A stretch of 64,000 bases of DNA, from positions 29,048,308-29,112,307 of the forward strand of contig NC_084666.1 of NCBI RefSeq assembly GCF_028389875.1. Reading direction: 5' to 3'. Under the pieces are notes generated by a model, which saw only the letters and a program-made list of their open reading frames with translations, was not told the DNA's origin and made no database searches. Positions within the stretch are counted from its first letter, which is position 1, and each line of letters starts with the position of its first letter. This DNA is from Rhea pennata (lineage: Eukaryota > Chordata > Aves > Rheiformes > Rheidae). Below, piece by piece: positions 1 to 10,700 of this stretch. The translations under genes were made by a program, and so were the position numbers.

Positions 1-2950
1 AAAGAGTCAATTAGATGCCTTCTGATTTTTGGAAAGAAAAACCTGCCGTTTTCTATACTACTAATTTCTTTTTAATTCAAAAAAAATCTCAATTGGAGGT
101 TTATAAATGCTTCTGTAGCTTGTTCTTTAAAGTGGAAAGCTCTTAATATTTATTTAAATACCAGTATTTTTCCATAGTTTACTTGCTTGCAACTGTGGCA
201 CCAGAAAAGGCATTTTGAGACATTTTGACTTTTACTATTGGAAGTCATTTGGTGCCAATGAAAACTATCCGTCAGTCTGTGCTACCATCTCACCTGCTCT
301 AAATAAGCATGGAACATCAGCCGAAGGTAAGAAATTTGTTAACACAACTCCTTCAGACATCATGTAAAGCTTTTCTGAAGTTGTGTTCCATCCGGGTCTC
401 CAAGTTAGAGAACATTTGCCTCCTAACAGCCTATTCAGCATGTTTCAAAAGCACCTGGTTTGAAGCAGCAGTCTAACTTAAAGAGTAGCCCAGCATCCAC
501 ACTTAATGAACTTTCAGGTTTTTGTGGAAGAGTTTGGAGTATGAAAGCATTATTATAACTCATGGATACATAACTATTTCTCACACCTGCAGCCCACATG
601 TTGGACAAGATTCACATATCATAAGATATGACAAGATATTTACAATTCACCTCCAAAATCTTTCATCTTCAGAGGGAGGCAATTTAACAAGTTGTTTTAA
701 ATTAGTCCCAAATGAGGGAGTCTACCTCAAAGACTTTTACCTGTAACTGTTTGTTACTTGAACAATACCACTGTATTTTTACACTGCAAACTACAAATAC
801 CTATTATAGCTTGATAAATGCACTATACAGTTTTCAATACTAAGCCACAAATCTGAAATTATGAAGCTTTAGCTTTTAGTTTCAGCCTGAGTAAGGCTGA
901 AACTCTACAGACAACACTCGCTCACCTCAGGCAGAGTAGTGGGGGAAAAAATATATCAAAGATTGAATATACCTAAGAAGTTAAGGTTTCCTGTACAGTT
1001 TAATCCTGCCATTTCCCACCTCCTGACCACTGATTTCATAAATTAGATGTTGCTCTTTTTATTTACTTTTACTGTCTGATTTCCAGCAAAACAAACTTCA
1101 TCACATGGCATCAAGTTCACATCCATATAGGGCTTTACTTTTAAGAGCCCTCCTAAATTTCAGTTCCTTGAGCTTGCACTGTCCTTGATGGCAAGAGTCC
1201 ACTGCCATGTCCAAGCGATACAAGGCAAATGAAGGCTTTGGTGAAACCACCAAGTAGTTCTAGAGACGTTCACTGGCAGCAAAAAAGTAGAAAGGATCTT
1301 AAAATTGGTTATAGACACTGGAGAGAATATATTTGCAGAACATGAATGCTTTTGTTTCTCATACTTACTTCAGTTTTGAGAGTTCTGATGCATTCACTCT
1401 AGAACTACCCCACTACAATCCTGGTCTTTCTCCCAGCAACATTCCTCTCCTGAAATACAACATCCGAAACTTCACAGATTCGAGCCCAGTACCAATAACA
1501 TCCCTTCATCCCTCCTCAGTCTTTGTCAGACAACTCCCTACCAACAAAATACCATTTTTTTATTGTCTTTTTATTTTCCTGCCACATGAGCACAGGAATC
1601 TTTGCCCACTTGCATTAGTTCCCACCCTAAACTGGCACTGTCATCATTTCATACATGGTTCTTCACCCAAGTCCACCTTCATGCAACCCCCTCAGAAGCT
1701 TTCCCAAACCACAACAGCATAAAAACCCAGTTTCACAGCTGCTTTTCAGCACATTGTTGACAACTACAAACCCCACAGCAGTTCAAGGATACACAAGAAC
1801 AAATTGTGGGAGTCAGAGCAGAGAGGAGGACAAGAAAAAAGGAAAAAAAAAGTCAGAGATACGTGTGCTGCAGGTTCAACATAGCACCATGCACTTGCTA
1901 TGGGTCACATGCTAGAATTACATCCTGAATAACTGGCTATGTAGAACACAAATGGAGCCAGGCCCACATTCTGTAATATCATCAATAGTATGAAAGGGCA
2001 AAACTGAACACAGGTATATCAATTATTCTCAGAGTTCACTCTTTTCTCTGAAAGATGGTTATTCCCTAAGTGAGAGTCTAATACAAACCCATTCCAGGCC
2101 ACTGACCCTGCACTTTGTTGGTGACTTGTTCTATCCCTTTTTCCCTTTTGAGAGCACATCTTATCAACTTACAAGACATTAGGTCACATGATTAGCTCAC
2201 AGGTTGATTACTATTCAAGACATTCTTCTTCTATTAGTTTCTAAGTGGACTCTTACATCACCCTCTAAATTTCACAACTTTTGCACTAGTTCTGCATTAA
2301 TTGAAAGTATTAATATTACTGTACAGTTCATGCTTATGCTTTTCCTTCCCCAGAAAGGTTCTTGCATAAACAATTTTGTATTGTTTTCACTGGAACATAA
2401 TGTTTTTCAGTTAAAGTAAGGTCCAGCCATGCACCTAAAAGAGCATGCAGCACTCAAAGGGCAAGTATAATGCTAATAGGGTATAGTAAATATATGCATA
2501 TACATATACACATAGAGAACTATCTAGGTAGTGTATATATAGGTGTATACCTATACATCATATAGACATAATGCAAAAGGTGGTAACCATGATACATGGA
2601 GAAACAGTTCACAGTAACCCACAAAGCATGAACTGAACCCTGCAGAACATTTCCTTCACACCTTGGAGCTCACACTTGGCCACAACTAAGGTCTCCAGCT
2701 TACAGCAAAGAAGAGAGGGCAAAAATAAATCCCCTCTACTTCTAGTTAAGACTTCATTCTGGGTTTCCATGACATAGCGTGGAGCAAGGACATGCAGACA
2801 ACCACCGAGGCCAAGGCATTATACATGCCCACAAGCCTCAGGGGCTCCCGCAGCCACGCGAAAAGCCGCCCACCCGCTGAGCGGCCAGGCTGCAGGGACA
2901 CCGGCCATCACAGGCAGGTGGGCTCCTAACCGTGGCAGCGGGTTTCTTAC
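1..2950 (-). other. SCFD2: SCFD2 intron 1 (5' part only)
   Basis: This AT-rich stretch lies downstream of the SCFD2 exon 1 donor on the minus strand and runs off the window edge. I found no second SCFD2 exon here: no minus-strand open frame resembles the next Sec1-like segment. Short open frames (for example one of 129 codons on the plus strand near 1333) have no recognisable domain and ordinary intron composition. A small alternating TA/CA-rich patch lies near 2490-2560. Nothing else is visible. Confidence 0.75.
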
Positions 2951-3728
2951 CGGCAAGGTCCAGCGTCCTGTCCACGAAGACGACCGAGGCCCTGTGGGGA
3001 GCTGCTCTCCTCCTGTTCCTGGCTGGGGCGTAGCTCGCCAGCTCAGCAGCCACGGCCCTGCTGAGGCTCCCCACGGCAAAGCTCTCCTCCCTGAGGCCCA
3101 GGGCAGCGAAGAGGGCGTCGAGGCTGCCCACGAGGGCGTGCACGGCCGCCCGCAGCTCGGCAGGCAGGGCGGCCAGGCCGAGCTCCCCGGGGCCGCCGCC
3201 GGGGCCGCCGCCGGGCCGAGGGCTGCCACCGCGACGGTCCCGCTGGCGCGGCAGCGGCGGGAGGAGCGGCGCCAGGCCGGGCACCAGGCACAGCTCCGCC
3301 GAGACGGGCGCCAGCAGCGGCGGGGCCTGCAGCACCACCTCGGCGTGGCCGCCCTCGCCCATCCACCGCCGCAGCGTCTCCTCCAGCTCGGCCCGCCCGC
3401 CGCCCTCCGCCTCGCCGGCGGCCACCAGCGCGCAGTGCCGCACGGCGCCCAGGCCCAGCACGCCGCGCACGGCGGCGGCCGCCCGCCCGCGCAGCGCCCC
3501 GCTCACCACGAACACGGCGCGGGCCGCCGCCGCCGCCGCCGCTCCGGGCAGCGCCCGCACGGCCAGCGCCCCCGCCGCCAGCAGCCGGCCCGCGCCGCCG
3601 CCGCCCCAGTGCAGCGCCTCAGCGGCCGCCGCGTCCAGGAAGACGACGGCCCGCGGCGCGCGGGCGAGCACGGGCTCCCAGGCCTGCCGGCAGGCGGCCC
3701 GCACGTCCGGCGCGGCGGCGGCGGCCAT
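2951..3728 (-). CDS. SCFD2: SCFD2 coding exon 1 (partial gene): Sec1 family domain-containing protein 2, N-terminal part
   Basis: This exon encodes about 259 residues, the N-terminal third or so of a Sec1/Munc18-like protein (the human protein is roughly 680 residues). SM proteins act with SNAREs in membrane trafficking; the precise role of SCFD2 is less settled. Recognition rests on the early segment AWEPVLARAPRAVVFLDAA followed by EALHWG, the segment LREESFAVGSLSRAVAAEL, then YAPARNRR, and the final RASVVFVDRTLDLAG, all collinear with mammalian SCFD2. The start is the first ATG in frame (3728, read leftwards), in the near-perfect context GCCGCCGCCATGG. The frame stays open upstream without another ATG. 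The exon ends after GCCG with a consensus GTAAGAA donor. The middle is extremely GC-rich and alanine-rich, so it is divergent there. The remaining exons lie left of the window. Confidence 0.93.
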
Positions 3729-4002
3729 GGCGGCGGCGGGCAGCGCTGACAGCCACAACACCGCGCACGTGCCGCCCGGCGCCGCGCATGGCGTGGCGCG
3801 CCCGGATTGGCTGCCCGCCGGCGGGGCGGGGCGGGGCGGGGCCGCGGCCGTGGCGGGGCCCCGCCCCTCGCGCGGCGCTGTGGTAACGGCCGCCGGCCGG
3901 GAGAGCGGCCGGACGTGCCGGTGTCGCCACCCCGCCCGCCTTCCCTGGCCAGTGACAGGGAGGAGGAAGGCCCGTCCTCCGGGGGCGGCTCGCGGGAAAT
4001 AA
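3729..4002 (-). promoter_or_regulatory. SCFD2: SCFD2 CpG-island promoter with E-box, CCAAT box and GC boxes
   Basis: CpG-dense DNA covers exon 1 and extends to about 4.0 kb. Moving upstream from the SCFD2 start codon (minus orientation) there is a palindromic CACGTG E-box at 3766-3771, a CCAAT box (plus-strand ATTGG, 3806-3810) and a run of four overlapping GC-box-like units at about 3820-3841. No TATA box is visible. Spacing and orientation fit a TATA-less housekeeping promoter with initiation somewhere in about 3730-3800. The exact start site cannot be read from sequence. Confidence 0.7.
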
Positions 4003-5844
4003 ACTACCCGGCTCGGGCTGTGAGAATTAAAGTGTCTCTTCCGCTGTTAACAGGTGCGTGTGCAACCGTGCAGACGGAGCAGACAGAGGGACAGAGCTGG
4101 CTGAGATGCAAATCAAAAAAACCAAACACCGCCCGCACCCCCTCACCAAGAAAATAGGTCATCTTACAGTAAGCAGTTTCCCCAGTGTAGGTCTTCACAC
4201 AGCCACCACTGCGAAGGCACAGCAAAGTGAATGAGCAGGAATGAGGGGTCGCGGCCAGGTGCTTTAGGTTGTGTGTCTACCAAAAAAGTGTTCATCAAGC
4301 CATTCTGCGTTTGTGTTCTCTCTTGGAGAGGGTTGTTTTTGCCACATAAATACTGTGATAGCAAAAGCAGTAAATCCCTGAGAGATGAGAGGATAGGGGA
4401 TCTCTTTTTTTTTTTTTTTTTCTTTTTTCCCTAGTGGCAGTGCCAAATTCTGACAATATAAGCTGTCTGTGAGATTATGCTTTTCTGTAGCCTACAGTCT
4501 GTATTAAGAATATACTGCAGTCCATAGTCCCAGCCAGAACCAGGAAGGACATCTAAGCACTGACTGAATATTCAGTTTTGCCTGACGCATTTTCCAGTGA
4601 GGTTAGACATACTGGTAAATACTGAAAGAACAGTTCATTGGGCCGTTTATGTCAGGGTCACTACTGTGCTGGATCAGTATTTTTGTTACACTGCCATAAT
4701 ACATATCTGCAGTTACGGTTCTTCCCTAGAGAATGGACAGTTCACACATTTGCAGATCAGCGCTGTACATAGTATTTTACTTGGGCAACCTCCTTATCAT
4801 AGAATTAGGAGGATACTTTTTCTAATATTTAGTGGGGTTATCAATCACAACAAAAAGATAAGTAATTTATTACTCCATTTGCTATCTCAACTGGTCATCT
4901 TAGTTCTTGTGCTTGTTCAGGTGGTTTCAGAACACTGAAAAACATAACTTACATGGAATCACTAGATTTCCACTAATAAAGTTAAATTCTCTCAGCCTAC
5001 CTCATGTACATTCCTACATCTGATGCCTCTTCCAAATCCGTATTTTGTGTTGTTCCAACTCCTATCTATTATTTTAACTTTAGGGTATAAAAATTTATGA
5101 TGTTAAAAAAAGTAAAATTATAACTTTCTGGACTCTTATGATTTGAAAAATGAATGCCAAGAAAAGATTATGAAGGTTAACAACTGAGTCTCTGGGCTTG
5201 TACTCAAGCAGAATTATCTCTAAATATCTCTGAGCTTTTGCTTTATGCCTGAATGCTACACACAGAAGCTAGATATGTTATGGCTTGTTCAACTTTTGAG
5301 AGATACTGTCTTGCGTTAAAAAGTTTTAGTTCAGTTGTTTTCAGCTATACAGTCAAAGCAGCAGATGTGCTTTCAAGGAAACAAATAGCTTTTTTACTTA
5401 ATAAATACAGTATAGATTGCAACTAGTTCTGCACATGCCAGTGTTGGGGGAAAAAAAAAGAACTAGCCAGAAGATAAAATGAAGTCAATCAGTATAAAGC
5501 ATAGTGGTTAAATTACAAAGCAAACTTTTATTAGTAGTTTCATATCATATGTGCAAATCTTAAACTTTTGTGCTAGCAAAATCAGTATTAAAGATTTCCC
5601 ATACACTTGAAATCCTATTTTTTGTTTCTGTAGGGTAACCCATGAGTGGAGATTTACATGCAGCTTGCAGAAGAGCTATTTGCTGTCCTCAGCCAAAGCT
5701 GTTATTTACTTGGGAGCTTGGGAGAAGCCTGTATTTCAGGCTCTAATTCTTCCTGCAGTCTTTCTGCACAGCAGTAAGAAGAAACTGCAAGGTCCTTTCC
5801 AGAGGCATATATGGAGTGGATAGGACTGATGGGATTTTCTAACA

Positions 5845-5890
5845 TTTTAGGGTGGAAGTTGAAAGGCCATCTAGTCCAGCACTCTATTTC
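5845..5890 (+). repeat. Possible degraded CR1 LINE 3'-end fragment
   Basis: The stretch GGTGGAAGTTGAAAGG followed by CCATCTAGTCCAGC resembles the 3' region of avian CR1 elements (a 'ggaag...gacc...catctagtccaac' pattern). The match is short and lacks the terminal octamer repeats, so it is only a suggestion. Confidence 0.3.
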
Positions 5891-6293
5891 TGGAAACAAA
5901 GTGGAAAATTTGTCAGAGAATTTTTTCTGACCACCAAAGCCAAAAAGAGAAGGTTTTCCTGGGAACGTTGGCAGAACTGGCAGCTGTCATCAGGCCTTAG
6001 CCTTGTTTTGTGTGGGCTTCCACTATTCAAGCTACTTGGGAGATTTTTTCACATGAATTTTGTCACATGGCTACCAGCTTGCTGTGATGCCCATTTAAAG
6101 GTATCCTATGAGCAAAATCACTCCGTGGATCTGTGTCACACATGTAAAAGAGATTGTGTTCTGCACCTATTAATTTCTCTCAATATTTGTGGTGTTTTCC
6201 ATGAAACTACTTTCTCTCTTCTTGTTTTTGCACAATCAAAAGAAACAAAACATAAACAGTTCTACTACTTCCTGTAATGTAAGACTAAGGTCA

Positions 6294-6319
6294 GACCATT
6301 TAATGCTCATTAAATGGTC
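6294..6319. repeat. Perfect 12-bp inverted repeat with 2-bp centre
   Basis: GACCATTTAATG, then CT, then CATTAAATGGTC: two perfectly complementary 12-nt arms. It lies about 0.8 kb upstream of the FIP1L1 CpG island and could extrude as a cruciform or be a dyad binding site. No function is established. Confidence 0.85.
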
Positions 6320-7030
6320 AGGTAAAAACGGGAATGGAAAAAAGGACAAATACTGATGCACTGTAAGAGGTATGACTGTATAAATTTGCTTTATGACAAA
6401 CAAATGTCTAGAAATGTTTTAGAACAAAAGCACCTTTGTTGACTGCACTGGCGTATAAAAAAAACCCCGCGTGATAAAAATCCTATCCGACTGTAGCATG
6501 TCATTCCTGATCTGTTCATGGTGTTGAACCATTTAAAATTCACTGCAGGAGAAAAAATCCCTTCTGAGAAGGTAAATTTTGCTCACATTAACTTTTGTGA
6601 AATGTTATGCCCCATGTGAAATGAAGACAAGGTCCTCCTTCAATAATTCAAAACAATTCAAATAAGCTCCCTTGCCCCCAGTGTTGTGGTATGTGTATAA
6701 TGCAGTCAAGCCCTCCAGTCTGACTTTTCACACGTGCGCCTGCTGTGAAGAGGGGGCCTTTTTCAGTTTTCACAAGCATCCTAAGACAGGAAGCCTCCAT
6801 TTGTACATATAACCAGTCAAAAACTGTTTCACAGTTTTTGGTAGTTAGGATTTTATCATGAATTTACAGTTGCTGATGCAATATTCACAGACGAGAACAA
6901 TCCAGCAATAAAAATGGCTTGCTACCTCCCATTGTTGTTAAGATGGAGCAATTTCTTGGTGAAATGCGTAACTACACTGTAACTTTTTGTCACCACACAG
7001 AGCAAATGCTAAATTCTTATTGGAGCTTGG

Positions 7031-7048
7031 AAAAAAAAAAAAAAAAAA
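7031..7048. repeat. Poly(A) run of 18
   Basis: An uninterrupted homopolymer directly preceding the FIP1L1 CpG island. No retroelement body is recognisable to its left, so it may simply be a poly(dA:dT) tract, which tends to exclude nucleosomes at promoter edges. Confidence 0.9.
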
Positions 7049-7672
7049 GAACAAAATTTGGAGGAAAAGCCTATAAAGCGTTGTTAAACCCAGAATATTA
7101 CACCCTGCTGGAAAGCCCCTGAGCCGACAGCGAGGGCAGCGGGCAGCAGAAGCCGGTGGCGACGCTGTCCCCCCGGCGGCGGCAGCGGCAGCGGCGGGCA
7201 CGGCTGTTTGGCCGCGTCCCGCTTACGGCGCAGGAGCGCGGCAGCGCCCCAGGCAGGCGGCAGGCGCCCGGGGGCCGTATGCTGCGCGGGCTGCGGCCCC
7301 CCGGGAGCGGCGGCAGGCGCCCGGCGGAGGTGAGCGCGGCGGCCGGGCCGGGCCGGGCCGCGCCGGGCCGGGCCGCCCCCCGCATGCCCGTGCCCAGGGC
7401 GCCGCGGGGCCGGGCCGGGCCCGCTTCCTGTGCGTGTCACTCACTCGGCGGGGGAGGGGAAGCGCCGAGCAGGCTGCGGCGGCGGCGGCAGCGGCTCCTC
7501 CGAGAGCGGCGGCGGCGGCGGCCCGGGCGGGCGCTCGCACACGCCGGCCGCAGCGCGGCGGCGGCCGGAGGCGGCGGCGGGGCCCCGCGCGGCGCGGCGC
7601 GGCGCGGCTGCCGAGCGCGGCGCGGCCTGGGCGCCGCGGGGCCTGGGCGCCGGCGTCCCGCGGCAGGCGGCC

Positions 7673-7754
7673 ATGTCTACCGGCGAGGTGGAGCGGCTGG
7701 CGGCGGACCTGAGCGGCGCCGCCGGGGACGAGGAGGAGGAGTGGCTCTACGGCG
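7673..7754 (+). CDS. FIP1L1: FIP1L1 coding exon 1
   Basis: Encodes [15 protein letters not shown], then an acidic DEEEEWLYG stretch that matches the human N terminus. The ATG lies in GCGGCCATGT. The exon ends in phase 1 before GTACGG, inside the CpG island. The N-terminal region of FIP1 is reported to bind poly(A) polymerase. Confidence 0.95.
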
Positions 7755-10700
7755 GTACGGACCTTCCCCGACCCCCTCCCCGCCGCGGCGCGGCGCGGCG
7801 CGGCACGGCGGGGCCCCGCCGGGTAGGCCGCGGCGCGGAGCGCGGCCCGCCGCGCCTCGCCGCCCGCCCGGCACCTGCCCGCGGCAGCCGGGCCTGGCCG
7901 GCGCCCCGCGCCGCTTTAAAGCCCCCCCGGTCCCGCCACCCCCGTGGCCGCGCAGTCCCCTCCTCCCGGCCGGCCCTCCCGCCGCCGCGGCCTCCCCCGC
8001 CGCCCCGCGCGGCTCGGGGCGCAGGGCCCGGCAGGCCGCGCCGCCGCCGCGTGGCCGCCCGCCCGCCCCGGCGCGGCCTGCCCGCCCGCCCCGGCGCGGC
8101 CTGCCCGGCGCGGCGGGGAGCGGCGAGCCGCCGCCGGAGGGCCCGGGGCGGGGGGGAAGGGGAGCGTCGTGCGGCCCTTCTCCTTCGGGCGTTGGATCTT
8201 CCCTAACGCCCGTTGGGGGAAAGCGCGTAGGTCCGGAGAAGCAGTTCGCCCCCACTGCCAGCGGCCCCCGTTGCGGCGGGCCCGCAGCGCGGAGGCGGGA
8301 CTGCCCTTTCTCGCGCAAACTTGTGCGGTGCCAGGGCCTTGCTTCACCTTGCGGTGCTGGTGCTACCCATAGAGTAAACCCTGGCATGGGCCTGGTGGCA
8401 TGGAGCACCGCAAGGGTTCAGGGGTCTGCCTAAAGGAGTTCGTAACTGAAACATTGTGAAAATGTCCAGAATGTTACTGAATAGTAAACTGAGGTGTTCC
8501 CTAATATGTTTGGCAAGATACCTGCTGTAGACGGTGTTCAAGGGTTTTAAATATATAATTCTTAACTACTGTGCTTCTTTTCTCTTACGGTAGATGAAAA
8601 CGAAGTAGAGAGACCAGAAGAGGAAAAGGCTAGGTGGGTATCTTGGCAACTGGAAATTCGGTAGTGTGGCCGCACAAAAAGTTGCATTCATAACATTCTT
8701 TTTCCCAGCTGCTTGAAAGGCACCTGAATGCTTACGCTGATGCCTTTGAAAATCCCCTTAATGTAGTATACGTGATCTATACTAGACTGATTTGTTTTTT
8801 TCTATAAAATGATTTTACCCAGGAGATCGAGGTACTTGAATATGAAAGTTATTTTAGGTTTTAATTGTAGAGAGATCAATATCTCTTTACAAAATGCCGA
8901 CAGAACTTTTATTTCTGTAATTACTGTGCTTTGAAATCTCAGCCATGGATCAAAACTTCATTTGTGCTGACTGTTTTACAAATTAAGAATAAAAGACAGC
9001 TTGTTCCCAAAGAGTTTGCAATTTAGTTATAAAAAGAATATAAGGAAGCAACAAGTACCAGCTAGTTTGATGTGTGCTTTCCATAACACATCTGCTGGAA
9101 TTCTCCTTTTTTATTTGATAGATAGTTTAGTAAGGGAGTCTTTGAAAGTAAGGCAGAAAAAGCTTTGGGTGTGTTTAGGGGGACATACTCAAGGCATTAG
9201 GGGCTGTATGAGAGACACCAGAAAGATGCTGCTTTGAAAATCTGCTGAGGTTGGTGTTGGTAGTTTGTATCAAGGACTGCCTAGAAGCAGGAGTCTGAAT
9301 AGGACTGGGAGTTTTGGATACTGAAAAAGAGACATCTCAGATGTTGAGAAACTATGGAAATTGTTGATAGTTAAAAGTAAGTTAAATAAAAATGGGAAGG
9401 CAATGCAAGAATGGAGGTATTATTTTCCATAAACTCTTCCATTAGACTGCAGGGATTTTTCAGTCAGAGAACCCTTGTGCTAATAATCCTTGATGGACTT
9501 TTTGTCTGTAAGCTTGCTCAGCTGCTGTTTTCAACTGATTTCATCTCTTGAGGTGCACAGTGTGTTGTAGCAGTAAGGACTTTCATCACTTGACTACGTA
9601 GGACATCAGTGTGAAGTTGGTTGCTAAATGCAATTATTTGATTCTAATTAGTTCTTGTAAGAAACGGTGGAAGTTTTTCTTATTTACCTTTTCCATGACA
9701 TTCATGTTTTTGTAGCCTTCTTTTACATTCACTCAGAATTAACCTCTTTTCCAGGACAAAGAATTACAATTTATTTATTTGCTCCTCATTTTGGAAGTTG
9801 TTCCATATCAATTGATTCCTTGTGTTCAGTTACTTTTTTTTTTTTTTTTTGACCTGACACCTTTTGTCAATAGTGTCCTTTAAGAAAAGGATCTGCAGAC
9901 ACCTTGATGTTCTACTCTCTTCTGGTCAGTAGTGTCATGCAGTCTAGCTTGGCTGATGATCCCTGTTGTCTGCCTCAATAAGTAGTACTTAAGGACTAAA
10001 AGGGCAATGGATTGCAGCTTACCTTTCTTACAGGTTGTTTTTGGAATTCAGAAAGCATGGTGACAGTTACCCCCTTAAAAGCTACCATGTCTGGCCTCTC
10101 AGTTTCGGCATTCTTCGTATATGGATAACATAAAGTTTTATTCCGGTTCTGTAGCTAGTCTGTTATTTTACTGGATCTTTGAATCATCAGTCTGCAAGAA
10201 AAATAAAACCTCAGTTATTCTCACTTTGTAACTTATGAGAAATTTCAGTTTGCTTTTGAAGGAGCAGGATCCAGGTATAATGCCTTGCTACTTGCAAGTA
10301 TTTGGCAAACATCCGGTTAGTACGATCACGTTAGTTAAATACTATTCTGCTAATGTAGAGTTATTTTCTTCCAGAAATTTTTTAATTGGAAGTAAACAAA
10401 AGATAGCTGAAACCTTGACTGTTCTCTGAAATAATACAGCAATACTTTTTCATTGTTAGCTGATATATATGCATAATAATATATGCATAAATAACTATTT
10501 TAACCTTTTCATGTTTGTTTTTGTTTAAGTGCCCCACCTCCACCTGGGAATGAAGAAGAAACTGCGGAAAATGGCGTAGTGAAAACGGTAGTTTTAAATG
10601 TATTTTTGAAGTACTATTTTAATGCTTTTACTGAGTAGTCGTAATTCAAATAAGATTTATAATTGAATTAATTTACATGTTAGTGTATGCTTTTTTTTTT

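Larger units (their letters stand above)
4003..7100. other. Intergenic spacer between the divergent SCFD2 and FIP1L1 promoters
   Basis: About 3 kb between the two CpG islands. It contains a 17-T run at 4405-4421, a possible CR1 fragment near 5845-5890, a 26-bp palindrome at 6294-6319 and an 18-A run at 7031-7048. The open frames here (up to 141 codons at 5852) show no recognisable protein family and no supporting splice structure, so I call no gene. Confidence 0.6.
7105..8350 (+). promoter_or_regulatory. FIP1L1: FIP1L1 CpG-island promoter, 5' UTR and start of intron 1
   Basis: The composition changes abruptly from AT-rich to extremely CpG-rich at about 7105 and returns near 8350. The island covers the sequence upstream of the start codon, coding exon 1 and most of intron 1. 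It holds clustered GGGCCGGGCC-type tracts (about 7340-7375), an ETS-like site (minus-strand CAGGAAGCGG, about 7421-7430) and many GGC triplet runs. No TATA box is seen. The large open frames in several phases are by-products of high GC. The transcription start is probably within about 7250-7600 but cannot be fixed from sequence. Confidence 0.8.

Noticed and set aside
1333-1722. A 129-codon plus-strand open frame in SCFD2 intron 1.
   Set aside because: No recognisable family, no splice or promoter context, and composition like surrounding intron.
2819-3749. Overlapping plus-strand and alternate-frame open frames across SCFD2 exon 1, and an apparent upstream extension to 3761.
   Set aside because: These are shadows of the real minus-strand frame in GC-rich DNA. 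The extension to 3761 would begin at GTG, not ATG; the first true ATG in frame is at 3728 and has a strong Kozak context.
5852-6277. A 141-codon plus-strand open frame between SCFD2 and FIP1L1.
   Set aside because: It begins in a possible CR1 remnant and shows no domain; probably chance.
7084-8433. Long open frames in several phases on both strands of the FIP1L1 CpG island (up to 425 codons).
   Set aside because: Very high GC removes stop codons by chance. The translations are low-complexity Ala/Arg/Gly/Pro with no domain, and only exon 1 (7673-7754) has homology and splice support.
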